From the NCBI RefSeq assembly GCF_024159085.1, contig NZ_JAMZDE010000001.1:248001-312000 (forward strand): 64,000 nt of DNA. The letters run 5' to 3'. A program made the translations under genes and the position numbers. This stretch comes from Idiomarina rhizosphaerae. Its GTDB lineage: Bacteria; Pseudomonadota; Gammaproteobacteria; Enterobacterales; Alteromonadaceae. The notes under the pieces are model-generated. The model ran no database searches and was not told the origin of the DNA. It was given only the letters and a program-made list of their open reading frames with translations. Of this stretch, positions 45,668 to 52,944 are shown piece after piece (position 1 is the stretch's first letter; each line of letters opens with the position of its first letter).

Positions 45668-45700
45668 AGTATAGGCACACTACCTTAAGGAAATATTAAG
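45668..45700 (-). promoter_or_regulatory. PmrA/QseB-type direct-repeat box and -10 before the cytochrome b561 gene
   Basis: On the minus strand CTTAATATTTCCTTAAG (45700-45684) is a direct repeat CTTAAT-N5-CTTAAG with an 11-base period, fitting the PmrA-family consensus YTTAAK-N5-YTTAAK. A TATACT -10 (45673-45668) follows after 10 bases. The gene starts 30 bases further on. Confidence 0.65.
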
Positions 45701-45731
45701 CTTATGCGCTCAACGCCGGGAATACAGCCGC

Positions 45732-47078
45732 TTATTGATCCGTATCAAAAGTTACAATAAAACAGAACTCATCATCGATATGTCGAAAGTTAATCTGAAC
45801 GCGGAGCTGCTCGGCTAGATTCTTCACAATACTCAGACCCAATCCTGAGCCCTCAACATCCAGCTGTTTCCCGCGATAAAACCGCTCGGTAATTCGGTCA
45901 ATATCAATAACATGATCTGCGGCGACACGGTTACAAACAAAAATCTGGTTTTCGCTGACTTCGATTCCTATATGAGAGCCCGGAACCGCATATTTAATAG
46001 CGTTATCCAGTGCGTTGGCAAACAAAAGATAGAGATAACTTTCATCACTTGTTTGCTGAAACACAGTGGGAACTCGCGCATCGTAACTAAGCCCTTTTGA
46101 TTCTGCAGTAGAGTACTGATCGGCAAGTACCTGCCTGAGTACACTGGCAACATTAATCTGCTTTAGCTGCTCAGGTGGCAGCTCAGCTTTTGACAACTGC
46201 AACAAGCTCTCAACCAATTTGACTAGCCGCTCGGTACTGTCTAGCAGCGGCTGCAGCTCATCCTGTTGCTCTGAGGTAGAGTTCCCAAGCCGACTTTGAA
46301 GCTGAGCCTTCAAACTTGCCAGTGGTGTTCGTAATTCATGCGCTGCATCGGCTGAGAATCGCTTCTCTCGCAAAAATGTCTGCTCAATGCGATTAAGATA
46401 GTGATTCAATGAGCGTTTCACCACTGCCACTTCTTCTCTGTCGTTACCTTCAACAAAAGCCGTGTAATCATCCGCAGATTTATGCCGTAACTCGGCAGCA
46501 AGGCGATTAAAACTAGAAAAATTTTGGTTGATGGTCCACCAGCCCAGCCACAACATAAAGGGTAAAATGAGCATTATCGGTATAACCGTATCTATGGTTA
46601 AATCCATGCGCAGCTCCGAGCGAAAGTCATCCTCCTGCAACATCAATACTCGCTGCTGTTTAGCCGTATTATCCAGACCAAAGGCATACCACAACTCGCC
46701 CCCCACCTGTTTTTCTGAAAACCCCGGAACAAATTCAAAATCAACGGCATCCGGAGCACCTTCAGTTTGTAAAATAACGTCGCCCGAGGAGTTCTCGAGC
46801 CGATAGGACAACTTGTCTTCATAAGTATGCGCGTCGAGTGAGGCAATCGTTGTGGTCGATTCAGGCATGAGCTCAGAGTTGACTGCCATCAGAGCGGACA
46901 GCGTTTTTGCCTGCTGCAGCATTTCCGCATCAAAAAGTTCATCAACCTCATGGCTCACTTCAAAATAGATCCATACTGCTGACAGGGCTGAACTCAAAAG
47001 ATACAAAAGAGATACTGTGACGAGGATACGTCTGCGAATGGAATTTAATTTATGCCTTACCCGCTGAACTACTTGCAT
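45732..47078 (-). CDS. Sensor histidine kinase (QseC/PmrB-like)
   Basis: Inner-membrane kinase of 448 residues. Helices at about 18-37 and 158-178 enclose a periplasmic sensor loop; then a HAMP-like linker, the phospho-acceptor His in ADAAHELRTPLASLKAQL, and the ATPase domain with the N box NALDNAIKYA and G box GSGLGLSIVKN. Start chosen at ATG 47078, which overlaps the response-regulator gene by 10 bases; an upstream in-frame start at 47117 is possible. It is the last gene of the thermostable-hemolysin operon. The periplasmic loop is acidic (EVSHEVDELFDAEM, EDDF) but no known ligand motif is seen. Confidence 0.92.
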   Translation of the reverse strand: MQVVQRVRHKLNSIRRRILVTVSLLYLLSSALSAVWIYFEVSHEVDELFDAEMLQQAKTLSALMAVNSELMPESTTTIASLDAHTYEDKLSYRLENSSGDVILQTEGAPDAVDFEFVPGFSEKQVGGELWYAFGLDNTAKQQRVLMLQEDDFRSELRMDLTIDTVIPIMLILPFMLWLGWWTINQNFSSFNRLAAELRHKSADDYTAFVEGNDREEVAVVKRSLNHYLNRIEQTFLREKRFSADAAHELRTPLASLKAQLQSRLGNSTSEQQDELQPLLDSTERLVKLVESLLQLSKAELPPEQLKQINVASVLRQVLADQYSTAESKGLSYDARVPTVFQQTSDESYLYLLFANALDNAIKYAVPGSHIGIEVSENQIFVCNRVAADHVIDIDRITERFYRGKQLDVEGSGLGLSIVKNLAEQLRVQINFRHIDDEFCFIVTFDTDQ

Positions 47079-47731
47079 TGCAGTCGGTAACCAATGCCGC
47101 GAATGGTCTGGATCCACTCTTTATGACCCAGTTTCTTGCGTAAATTATGCACATGCACCTCCAGGGCATTACTTTCTACCTGAGTCTCGTTTTGGAAAAC
47201 CACTTGTTCAAGCTTATCGCGGCTGTGTACACGCTCCGGTGCGATCATTAATGCTTTCAATAACTCAAATTCCCGGCGCGAAAGGTTAACGGCCTGCCCT
47301 TCAACAACAACGGTGTGGTTGGCATCATCCAGAACAATATCACCCACTTTTAACTCCGGCGAGGCATAGCCGCGCTGGCGACGAACCAGAGCCCGCAAAC
47401 GGGCAGCCAGTTCGTTCATATCGAATGGTTTGATCATATAGTCGTCAGCACCGTTATCCAATTGCTTTACAATTTCAGTGGATTGGTCTCGCGCGGTCAG
47501 CACCAATACGGGCAAGGTCATACCCTTTTTGCGGAGGCTGGCCAACACCCGAGTTCCATCTAAATCCGGCAACCCCAAATCCAGCACAATGGCGTCGTAG
47601 TGAGTTCTGTTTAGTTCACTAATAGCCGCCGCCCCGGTGCGTACCCGCTGAACCAGAAACTGACGCTCGGACAGGCCAATCTCCACGGCCTGCCCTAACA
47701 TGGCATCGTCTTCAACCAGTAACAATTCCAT
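47069..47731 (-). CDS. OmpR-family response regulator (QseB/PmrA-like)
   Basis: Regulator of 220 residues. Receiver domain: acidic pair VEDD at 7-10, phospho-acceptor Asp in AIVLDLGLPDLDG (Asp51), Lys in MIKPFDM. Winged-helix domain with LSRREFELLKALM and ESNALEVHVHNLRKKLG, the QseB/PmrA subgroup pattern. PmrA-type regulators bind direct repeats related to CTTAAG-N5-CTTAAG, and two such sites occur in this window, one before the first gene of its own operon and one before the cytochrome b561 gene. So I infer that it controls both. It starts 8 bases after the TPR gene. Confidence 0.94.
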   Translation of the reverse strand: MELLLVEDDAMLGQAVEIGLSERQFLVQRVRTGAAAISELNRTHYDAIVLDLGLPDLDGTRVLASLRKKGMTLPVLVLTARDQSTEIVKQLDNGADDYMIKPFDMNELAARLRALVRRQRGYASPELKVGDIVLDDANHTVVVEGQAVNLSRREFELLKALMIAPERVHSRDKLEQVVFQNETQVESNALEVHVHNLRKKLGHKEWIQTIRGIGYRLQCK

Positions 47732-47739
47732 GCCGTCAA

Positions 47740-48393
47740 TTACTCCTTAAGTTCATGGTTAATCTTTTTCAGTAACGCCTGAACCTCTTTGCGTCGCTCG
47801 GCATCAGCTAATGGCCGCTGCTCACGAACGTCAGCAGCCAGCGCATGCTCGGCGTATTTTTTAGCTTCTGAATACTTGTCCTGCTCATACAAATAGTCCG
47901 CGTAAAAGTAGTTAGGGTCAATACCGTCGGGGTTTATTTCCAACGCGCGTTGTAATAACTCACTGGCTTTGTCGTCGTCACCAAAACCAAACGGCCAACC
48001 TGGAACTTTGTAGTATAACGTGCCGAGGCTTGCATAAGCGGAGCCCTGCAAAGCTTGCGGGTCAAGCTGTAATGCTTTTTGCAGGGATTTTCTTGCGTCT
48101 TTTGCCAGACCCAGCGCGCCCAAACCACCTTCAGCACCCGCCTGAGTACTTTTAATAATACCCAGCCAGATATGCGCCTCGGCGTTGTCGGGCTCTTGCT
48201 CAACCCATTTTTCAGCTTGCGCCGACAAGTCTTCGAACGCTTTTAGTTGTTCATCTTCCTTAAGTTTGTAATTCACTTCAGCCCAGCGTTGCTGAACGCT
48301 CAGCAACTGACTGGCTTCTTCCGCAGCAGCTGGCGACAGGTAAAGCGTTACGGCTAACGCCATTGAGGTAAATAATACAGTTATCGGTTTCAT
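47740..48393 (-). CDS. Periplasmic TPR protein of the thermostable-hemolysin operon
   Basis: Protein of 217 residues with a signal peptide (about 1-24, ending AAAEE). It has three to four tetratricopeptide repeats: AEAHIWLGIIKSTQAG, ARKSLQKALQLDPQALQGSAYASLGTLYYK, ASELLQRALEINPDGIDPNYFYADYLYEQ, YSEAKKYAEHALAADV. Such proteins act as scaffolds; there is no catalytic residue. Its ATG overlaps the SDR stop (ATGA), and the response regulator starts 8 bases after its stop, tying the enzymes to the regulators. Similar TPR proteins accompany thermostable-hemolysin genes in other Gammaproteobacteria, to my recollection. Role unknown. Confidence 0.83.
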   Translation of the reverse strand: MKPITVLFTSMALAVTLYLSPAAAEEASQLLSVQQRWAEVNYKLKEDEQLKAFEDLSAQAEKWVEQEPDNAEAHIWLGIIKSTQAGAEGGLGALGLAKDARKSLQKALQLDPQALQGSAYASLGTLYYKVPGWPFGFGDDDKASELLQRALEINPDGIDPNYFYADYLYEQDKYSEAKKYAEHALAADVREQRPLADAERRKEVQALLKKINHELKE

Positions 48394-49187
48394 AGCGATT
48401 TCTCCTTGATCAATTGATGTAATAAAGTTCGTGGCTTTTTCATACTGCTGCTAACCAGTTCAGGGAGCAGTCCGTTGAGTCGGACGAATAATTTTTCCGA
48501 CCAACCCAGGGTTTTCAGTGGTTGTTGTTGCTCAATTTGATGAACAATTTGTTGCGCAACCCATTCCGGGGCATCAGCCGAGGCTTTCAACTGCTGATTT
48601 AAACGACTGATAACGCCATTATTAAGTTGCGTCTGTATTGCTCTGGGAGCGCAGTAAAGTACTCGTACGTCGTCAGACAGCAACTCACGCTGCAGCACTT
48701 CACTAACTCCCCGTAAACCAAACTTGCTGGCGCAATAAAGTGCCTGGCCCGGAAAGCCAATAGCGCCGAATACAGAGCCAATATTCATGACCCAACCATG
48801 GTTTGCTCTTAGTTGAGGCAGTAATCTCTGAATAAGGGCCACGGGCACGGTTAAATTGGTATCAATAACACGCTGAATGTCTTCCGTAGTTGCCTCTTCA
48901 AGCAGCCCTTCGTGTGTGGTTGCCGCATTGTTGATAAGGCCAGTAATACTCAGGCTCTGCTGCTCAATAAAATCATGCAACTGGACTGTTGCATTCGGCG
49001 CACGTAAATCCAGAACCAAATAGTCCTGATGCAAACGTTCGGCAAGTGCCGCAAGTTCCGGCTTAGAACGTCCTAATAAAAGAAGGCGGGCTCCTTTCGC
49101 GCTAATCTGCTCGGCAAGTTGTGTTCCTAGCCCACCGCAGGCGCCAGTCAGTACTATGCTTTGTGATTTCCAGTTTATTTTGCTCAT
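48390..49187 (-). CDS. Short-chain dehydrogenase of the thermostable-hemolysin operon
   Basis: Classical SDR of 265 residues. Cofactor loop TGACGGLGTQLA, LVLDLRAP after beta 3, NNAATTHEG, catalytic Ser in MNIGSVFGAIG, and YCASKFGLRG (YxxxK). The LLGRSKPELAALAERL stretch suggests NADP(H). The C-terminal extension (IVHQIEQQQPLKTLGWSEKLFVRLNGLLPELV) is of the type seen in lipid-acting SDRs with a membrane-touching end. It is coupled by ATGA overlaps to the diiron-protein gene upstream and the TPR gene downstream. It probably reduces an acyl-derived ketone or aldehyde made in this pathway; inferred. Confidence 0.87.
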   Translation of the reverse strand: MSKINWKSQSIVLTGACGGLGTQLAEQISAKGARLLLLGRSKPELAALAERLHQDYLVLDLRAPNATVQLHDFIEQQSLSITGLINNAATTHEGLLEEATTEDIQRVIDTNLTVPVALIQRLLPQLRANHGWVMNIGSVFGAIGFPGQALYCASKFGLRGVSEVLQRELLSDDVRVLYCAPRAIQTQLNNGVISRLNQQLKASADAPEWVAQQIVHQIEQQQPLKTLGWSEKLFVRLNGLLPELVSSSMKKPRTLLHQLIKEKSL

Positions 49188-49861
49188 ACGCCTGGTTCCG
49201 GTTGTTCTCCCGCCAGCTCCGGCAGCGCTCTGAACATGTCGCCATAAAGACGATAAACGTGTTTAGCGGTTTGAATAATGGCGCGCTGCGCGTCGGCGTC
49301 TTCAACTCGGTTCATCAGTTGCTCAAAAAACTGAACATGTTCCTGATCCAGGTCGCCGTGGGACAGCAAGTAACTAAAAGCCGACTCAGGCAAGCCCAGT
49401 GAGGTCTGGATTTTTTGCGCCGCTGTCGTCGCCAGCTTCACACTGGTTCCTTCCAGCACGTGCGCCATGCCAAAGAACGCAGTGGGGTGCATATTGTCTA
49501 TGGCGTTATAAACCAAAGACACCATGGCCTGTGTCGATGTATGTGGCTCTGAGTTCTGCACCACGTCCACATCACCACCGGCGCCTTTAAGGTCGTTGAG
49601 TATCCAGCGCTCATGACCATATTCTTCGTCAATGTATTCAATGACCGCTTTGCGCAGCCACTCATCCTTTAATGACAGGCGGCTGCCACAGCGCATCAGC
49701 AATGGAACCGTATGCTTTACATGGTGATAAGCCTGGCTTAAAAAAGCTTGATAGCGGGACATTGAAATATCGCCCTGCAATGCCTGTTGAATGGGTTTAG
49801 CGCTCAGCAAATACTGCTGCTCTGTCTGTGTTTGTTCACATAAGGTGTTAAAAAAAGACAT
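49184..49861 (-). CDS. Heme-oxygenase-like diiron/iron-containing redox protein
   Basis: All-helical protein of 225 residues of the iron-containing redox / heme-oxygenase-like diiron oxidase (HDO) superfamily, which includes TenA-like folds, UndA and CADD. Candidate metal ligands lie in three helices: EYIDEEYGHE (76-84), MAHVLEGTS (Glu137) and SHGDLDQEH (His168, Asp172, His175). HDO enzymes activate oxygen to cleave C-C or C-N bonds or desaturate chains, often on fatty acids or amino acids. It lies between the acyl-AMP ligase (9-base gap) and the SDR gene (4-base overlap), so an activated acyl chain is the likely substrate. Substrate and reaction unknown. Confidence 0.82.
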   Translation of the reverse strand: MSFFNTLCEQTQTEQQYLLSAKPIQQALQGDISMSRYQAFLSQAYHHVKHTVPLLMRCGSRLSLKDEWLRKAVIEYIDEEYGHERWILNDLKGAGGDVDVVQNSEPHTSTQAMVSLVYNAIDNMHPTAFFGMAHVLEGTSVKLATTAAQKIQTSLGLPESAFSYLLSHGDLDQEHVQFFEQLMNRVEDADAQRAIIQTAKHVYRLYGDMFRALPELAGEQPEPGV

Positions 49862-49870
49862 AAAATACCT

Positions 49871-51220
49871 CTATATCGTTAATAGCCCGGAGTAGTCGTT
49901 GGCAATTTGCTGACGACGAAGCCGTCCGGTTCCGGTCAACTGTTGGTTGGCCTGAGAAAAAGGTTCTGAGATTAGAAAGAATCGTTCGATTTGCGCATAG
50001 TCAGGAAGCTGTCTATTAACCGCGTCAACTTGTGCGGCAACGGCGTCGGCGCTTTCGGAGGAAAATAGCAATGCCGTAATGGATAACTCTTCCGATCCCA
50101 AAATAGCGGCTTGCCGGATGTTGGGTTGCAGGCTCAACAAGGCTTCCGGCCACTCAGGGTCAACGTTGCGTCCAAACGCCGTAATAATGATGTTCTTACG
50201 ACGCCCACCAATGCGCAGATTACCGTCAGCATCCCAAGTGCCAAGGTCGCCAGTTCTTATCCTTCTCGGATACCAGGAATCAGGCTCACCGAGATAACCC
50301 AGCATGCAGTTGCCGGAGACCACAACTTCTCCCTCATCAATAGTCACCTGTGCATGAGGTAGCGGTTTGCCAACAGAACCGGCAACCGGACGGTCGGGTA
50401 AATTGAGTGCAACAACAGAACAAAACTCTGACAATCCATAGCCATGAACCAGCGGCAGCCCTAATGCCAATGCTTTTGACTCCAGCGGCAGGGGTAATTT
50501 TGCTCCGCCTATCGCCAGCAGTTTGAATTGCCGGCTATTTAACAAACCTTGCTCAACACCCGATACAATAACGGCTAACAGTGCGGGCGTTAAAATCAGG
50601 CTGTCAGGTTGATAGCGCTGCAGCGCAGCAAAAAAAGACTCAGCACAGAGTGATGATGACCCTTTAAGACCCAGAGTTTCTGAACTAACCAGAACAACTT
50701 CATTACCTAACCAAAGCGATAAATACACTCCGGCAATATTTTCCAGCAATACCGCAAGCGGCATAAGTACCATGTGTCGCTTAACCTTCACCTTTCCCAG
50801 CCGCTCCGCCAGTGCTTTCACTGTTTCCATCTGAGACGCGGCGGCAAGACAGACTCCCTTAGGCTCGCCGGTTGTTCCCGAGGTGTAGGTGATTTTAGCG
50901 GTCATTGATGGCAACTGAGGCGAAGACAAGGTTTGCTGAACCAAATGCTGCTTCTGCTGTTCAGTAAAAAATGGTGGTACCGGGACACTGACTTTACCCG
51001 CCCACAGCAGCGCCAAATCTTCTATCACCCAGTCAATTGAGTTGGGTTTATCGATAAGAACAACAGGGTCTGGCTGTTGCAGGTAATCGTCGCGTCGGGC
51101 GGCCACCCGACTAAGTAAGGTGTGGTAAGTAATAGCCGTTTGCTCATCACTTAAAGCAAGCTGATTTGGATTACTTTTTGCGTGCGCTTTTAGTTGGTCA
51201 AAAAACTCAGTTACAGGCAT
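49871..51220 (-). CDS. Short AMP-binding acyl ligase of the thermostable-hemolysin operon
   Basis: ANL-family adenylating enzyme of 449 residues. Motifs: TYTSGTTGEPKGVCLA (P loop), VHGYGLSEFCSV (adenine-binding), RTGDLGTWDADGNLRIGGRRKNIIITAFGRNVDPEW (hinge and A8). It is shorter than acyl-CoA synthetases (around 550) because the region between the start and the P loop is compact and the C-terminal lid is reduced (GTGRLRRQQI near the end keeps a basic residue for catalysis). Probably activates a fatty acid. It overlaps the upstream thermostable-hemolysin gene by 10 bases. Whether the acceptor is CoA, an ACP or directly an amine cannot be seen. Confidence 0.88.
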   Translation of the reverse strand: MPVTEFFDQLKAHAKSNPNQLALSDEQTAITYHTLLSRVAARRDDYLQQPDPVVLIDKPNSIDWVIEDLALLWAGKVSVPVPPFFTEQQKQHLVQQTLSSPQLPSMTAKITYTSGTTGEPKGVCLAAASQMETVKALAERLGKVKVKRHMVLMPLAVLLENIAGVYLSLWLGNEVVLVSSETLGLKGSSSLCAESFFAALQRYQPDSLILTPALLAVIVSGVEQGLLNSRQFKLLAIGGAKLPLPLESKALALGLPLVHGYGLSEFCSVVALNLPDRPVAGSVGKPLPHAQVTIDEGEVVVSGNCMLGYLGEPDSWYPRRIRTGDLGTWDADGNLRIGGRRKNIIITAFGRNVDPEWPEALLSLQPNIRQAAILGSEELSITALLFSSESADAVAAQVDAVNRQLPDYAQIERFFLISEPFSQANQQLTGTGRLRRQQIANDYSGLLTI

Positions 51221-51813
51221 GACGCAGCCCCTGCTGTCGACCTGAAAACAGACGCAGGGCGTTGCTTAGTGAATAACGCATGCCCCTGACTCAGCCAACC
51301 GCCCAGAACAAGCGGTGTGTGCTCATAGTAATTGCCCCATATATCACGGACAGACTCGGGCAAAGCGTTTTTCTTTGCTTCGGCTAACAGGGTTAATTCT
51401 ATGCCTTGTCTCGAGAAATACTTTTGCAGAGCCCGGGTTGCAGTGAAGACAACCGCAGTTATTCCTCTGGACAAGAGAGAATCGATAACCGCCTGAAACA
51501 GCAAAGGTAAGTAAGCCGTTGCCAGAGCGGCCATTGAGCCCACTTCAGCTATATGGTCAAGCGCAGGCAGCGGTTTGTTGCCAACACAGTATTGTTGCAA
51601 TGGCTTGTCGAGATAGAACTCTGAAAACAAAGGCTTTTGCTTGGCAAACTGAATACCACATGCCGCAACCAGAGTGTCTTTTTCATACAGAGCCAGCAGC
51701 ACCTCTGGCAGTTGGTTCAGGCAAGCATTAAAGTTGAGCCAGTAGCGTTCACAAATAAACGCCTCAACCGACGATCGATTGGCATGTGTTGGTGTAACCC
51801 ATTGATAACGCAT
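51211..51813 (-). CDS. Thermostable hemolysin (delta-VPH-like) / GNAT-related protein
   Basis: Protein of 200 residues of the thermostable-hemolysin family (PF12261), named after Vibrio delta-VPH. Typical blocks: VEAFICERYWLNFNACLNQLPEVLLALY, ACGIQFAKQKPLFSEFYLDKPLQQ and IAEVGSMAALATAYLPLLFQAVIDSL. The pattern (AEVGSMAAL then a helix, then ITAVVFTATRALQKYF) is that of GNAT and acyl-homoserine-lactone-synthase folds, so an acyltransferase is more likely than a toxin. No signal peptide. The start at 51813 has GGAG at good spacing (AAAGGAGTAATCGTC before ATG); upstream starts are less supported. First gene of the seven-gene operon. Confidence 0.87.
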   Translation of the reverse strand: MRYQWVTPTHANRSSVEAFICERYWLNFNACLNQLPEVLLALYEKDTLVAACGIQFAKQKPLFSEFYLDKPLQQYCVGNKPLPALDHIAEVGSMAALATAYLPLLFQAVIDSLLSRGITAVVFTATRALQKYFSRQGIELTLLAEAKKNALPESVRDIWGNYYEHTPLVLGGWLSQGHALFTKQRPASVFRSTAGAASCL

Positions 51814-51865
51814 GACGATTACTCCTTTTCCAGCGGACATCGCTGACAGAATCATTCATGCTGTT

Positions 51866-51898
51866 ACTTTATGAAGAGTTACTTAAGAAAACCTTAAC
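51866..51898 (-). promoter_or_regulatory. PmrA/QseB-type box and -10 before the thermostable-hemolysin operon
   Basis: On the minus strand GTTAAGGTTTTCTTAAG (51898-51882) is a GTTAAG-N5-CTTAAG direct repeat of 11-base period. A -10-like TAAAGT (51871-51866) follows after exactly 10 bases, as at the cytochrome b561 promoter. The operon start codon is 53 bases further on. Confidence 0.62.
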
Positions 51899-51957
51899 GG
51901 TTCTTCAGGAATAGTGGCGCGTTGACTTGTAGAAAGTTCCTAAAAATGCGTAATAAA

Positions 51958-52317
51958 TTAAAAAAACAAAATACTAACCCAAACCACAATCATAAATAGT
52001 AGGGCAAAAAAGACCGCTGCCGAGGCTAAATCTTTCGACCTTCCACTAAGCTCATGAAACTCAGCCCCAACTCGGTCAACAACGGCTTCTACCGCCGAAT
52101 TAAGAAGCTCAGTAATGAGCAGAATAAAAAGACTTGCAAGCAATAACAGGCGCTCCGCTAACGAAGCCTCAACGTAAAAAGCAACAGGTACCAAAATCAA
52201 ACACATTAGTGCTTCCTGCCGAAAGGCCGCCTCATACTGCCACGCACTTTTCAGGCCTCGCAGCGAATTGAAGGTTGCGTACCAAATTCGTTCTAAGCCT
52301 TTCTTGCCCGGTTTCAT
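51958..52317 (-). CDS. dgkA: Diacylglycerol kinase
   Basis: Small trimeric membrane kinase of 119 residues that recycles diacylglycerol to phosphatidate. Three helices; the catalytic Glu/Asn block is TELLNSAVEAVVDR and the C-terminal motif GRSKDLASAAVF is intact, as is the N-terminal amphipathic SLRGLKSAWQYEAAFRQE. Its product feeds phospholipid synthesis and turnover. It is monocistronic, between the divergently regulated thermostable-hemolysin operon (same strand, 59 bases before that promoter region) and a small membrane-protein gene. Confidence 0.95.
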   Translation of the reverse strand: MKPGKKGLERIWYATFNSLRGLKSAWQYEAAFRQEALMCLILVPVAFYVEASLAERLLLLASLFILLITELLNSAVEAVVDRVGAEFHELSGRSKDLASAAVFFALLFMIVVWVSILFF

Positions 52318-52392
52318 TCGACCTCGTTTATAGCTCGTTAAAGAGCCAGAAAAATGTACTAAATATATCTCTTAAACTACTTTAAAAACTAT

Positions 52393-52641
52393 CTACTTCG
52401 GAGTGCCGAACATAATTTTATCGGCATTGCCGGCTAACGCAATAATCATAGTTACAACCCAGGTTCCCAGTATCCACCAAAAGGTTGGCCAGGACATCCA
52501 TGCAAGGTCAAGAAACAGCAAGTCGAAAATCCAGACAATAAATGCCGCGAATAAAATTGAAGGCAGAAATACAACAAAAAGAACGCAAAGGGCTAGAGGT
52601 ATCGTGCCCAGAGTTTTCATCCAGTTTAATAAAGACGACAT
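52393..52641 (-). CDS. Small two-to-three-helix membrane protein
   Basis: Unrecognised protein of 82 residues with helices at about 12-40 and 53-70 and a short N-terminal amphipathic stretch. Rich in Trp (six) in the middle part (WMSWPTFWWILGTWV). No clear Shine-Dalgarno apart from GAAG, and the start codon is directly preceded by an inverted repeat. It lies between dgkA and the divergent kdp operon, on the dgkA strand with a 75-base gap, so cotranscription with dgkA is possible. Function unknown. Confidence 0.7.
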   Translation of the reverse strand: MSSLLNWMKTLGTIPLALCVLFVVFLPSILFAAFIVWIFDLLFLDLAWMSWPTFWWILGTWVVTMIIALAGNADKIMFGTPK

Positions 52642-52642
52642 A

Positions 52643-52677
52643 GTGGCTTCAGTTTAGTGAGAATGGACTGAAGCTAC
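52643..52677 (-). promoter_or_regulatory. Inverted repeat at the start of the small membrane-protein gene
   Basis: GCTTCAGT (52646-52653) and ACTGAAGC (52667-52674) are exact inverted repeats with a 13-base loop, extendable by one wobble and two further pairs. It ends one base before the ATG (52641-52639) and includes the only plausible ribosome site. Confidence 0.4.
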
Positions 52678-52854
52678 CTTGAGTTGATAGAGATATCAAC
52701 TCACTCCGTGTTTTTAGATTTTTTATTTCACCATTTCGCCTGTTATTCGCCAAAATTACGAAATCTTTACGCCTCTTCAATGTTCCGTTCTAGAGAATTT
52801 ACGCTCCTCCACAATACATTGCCATTGTCTCAGTCATCAACAGAGGAAATTGAC

Positions 52855-52935
52855 ATGACTTGGCTATTACTACTCATTGGCTTATCGCTATTGGCATATC
52901 TTGCCGTAGCGATGTTTGCCCCTGAAAAGTTTTAA
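52855..52935 (+). CDS. kdpF: Potassium-transport accessory peptide KdpF
   Basis: Single-helix peptide of 26 residues (MTWLLLLIGLSLLAYLAVAM then FAPEKF), which is the classical KdpF pattern that stabilises the KdpFABC complex. AGAGGA lies at a good spacing before the ATG. A longer in-frame start at 52684 exists, but would add residues that do not belong to the family. It precedes kdpA by 9 bases. Confidence 0.9.
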   Translation: MTWLLLLIGLSLLAYLAVAMFAPEKF

Positions 52936-52944
52936 GGGGGCTTT

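Noticed and set aside
52642-52854. KdpE-binding site before kdpF
   Set aside because: The region is T-rich but I could not find a match good enough to name a site or promoter.
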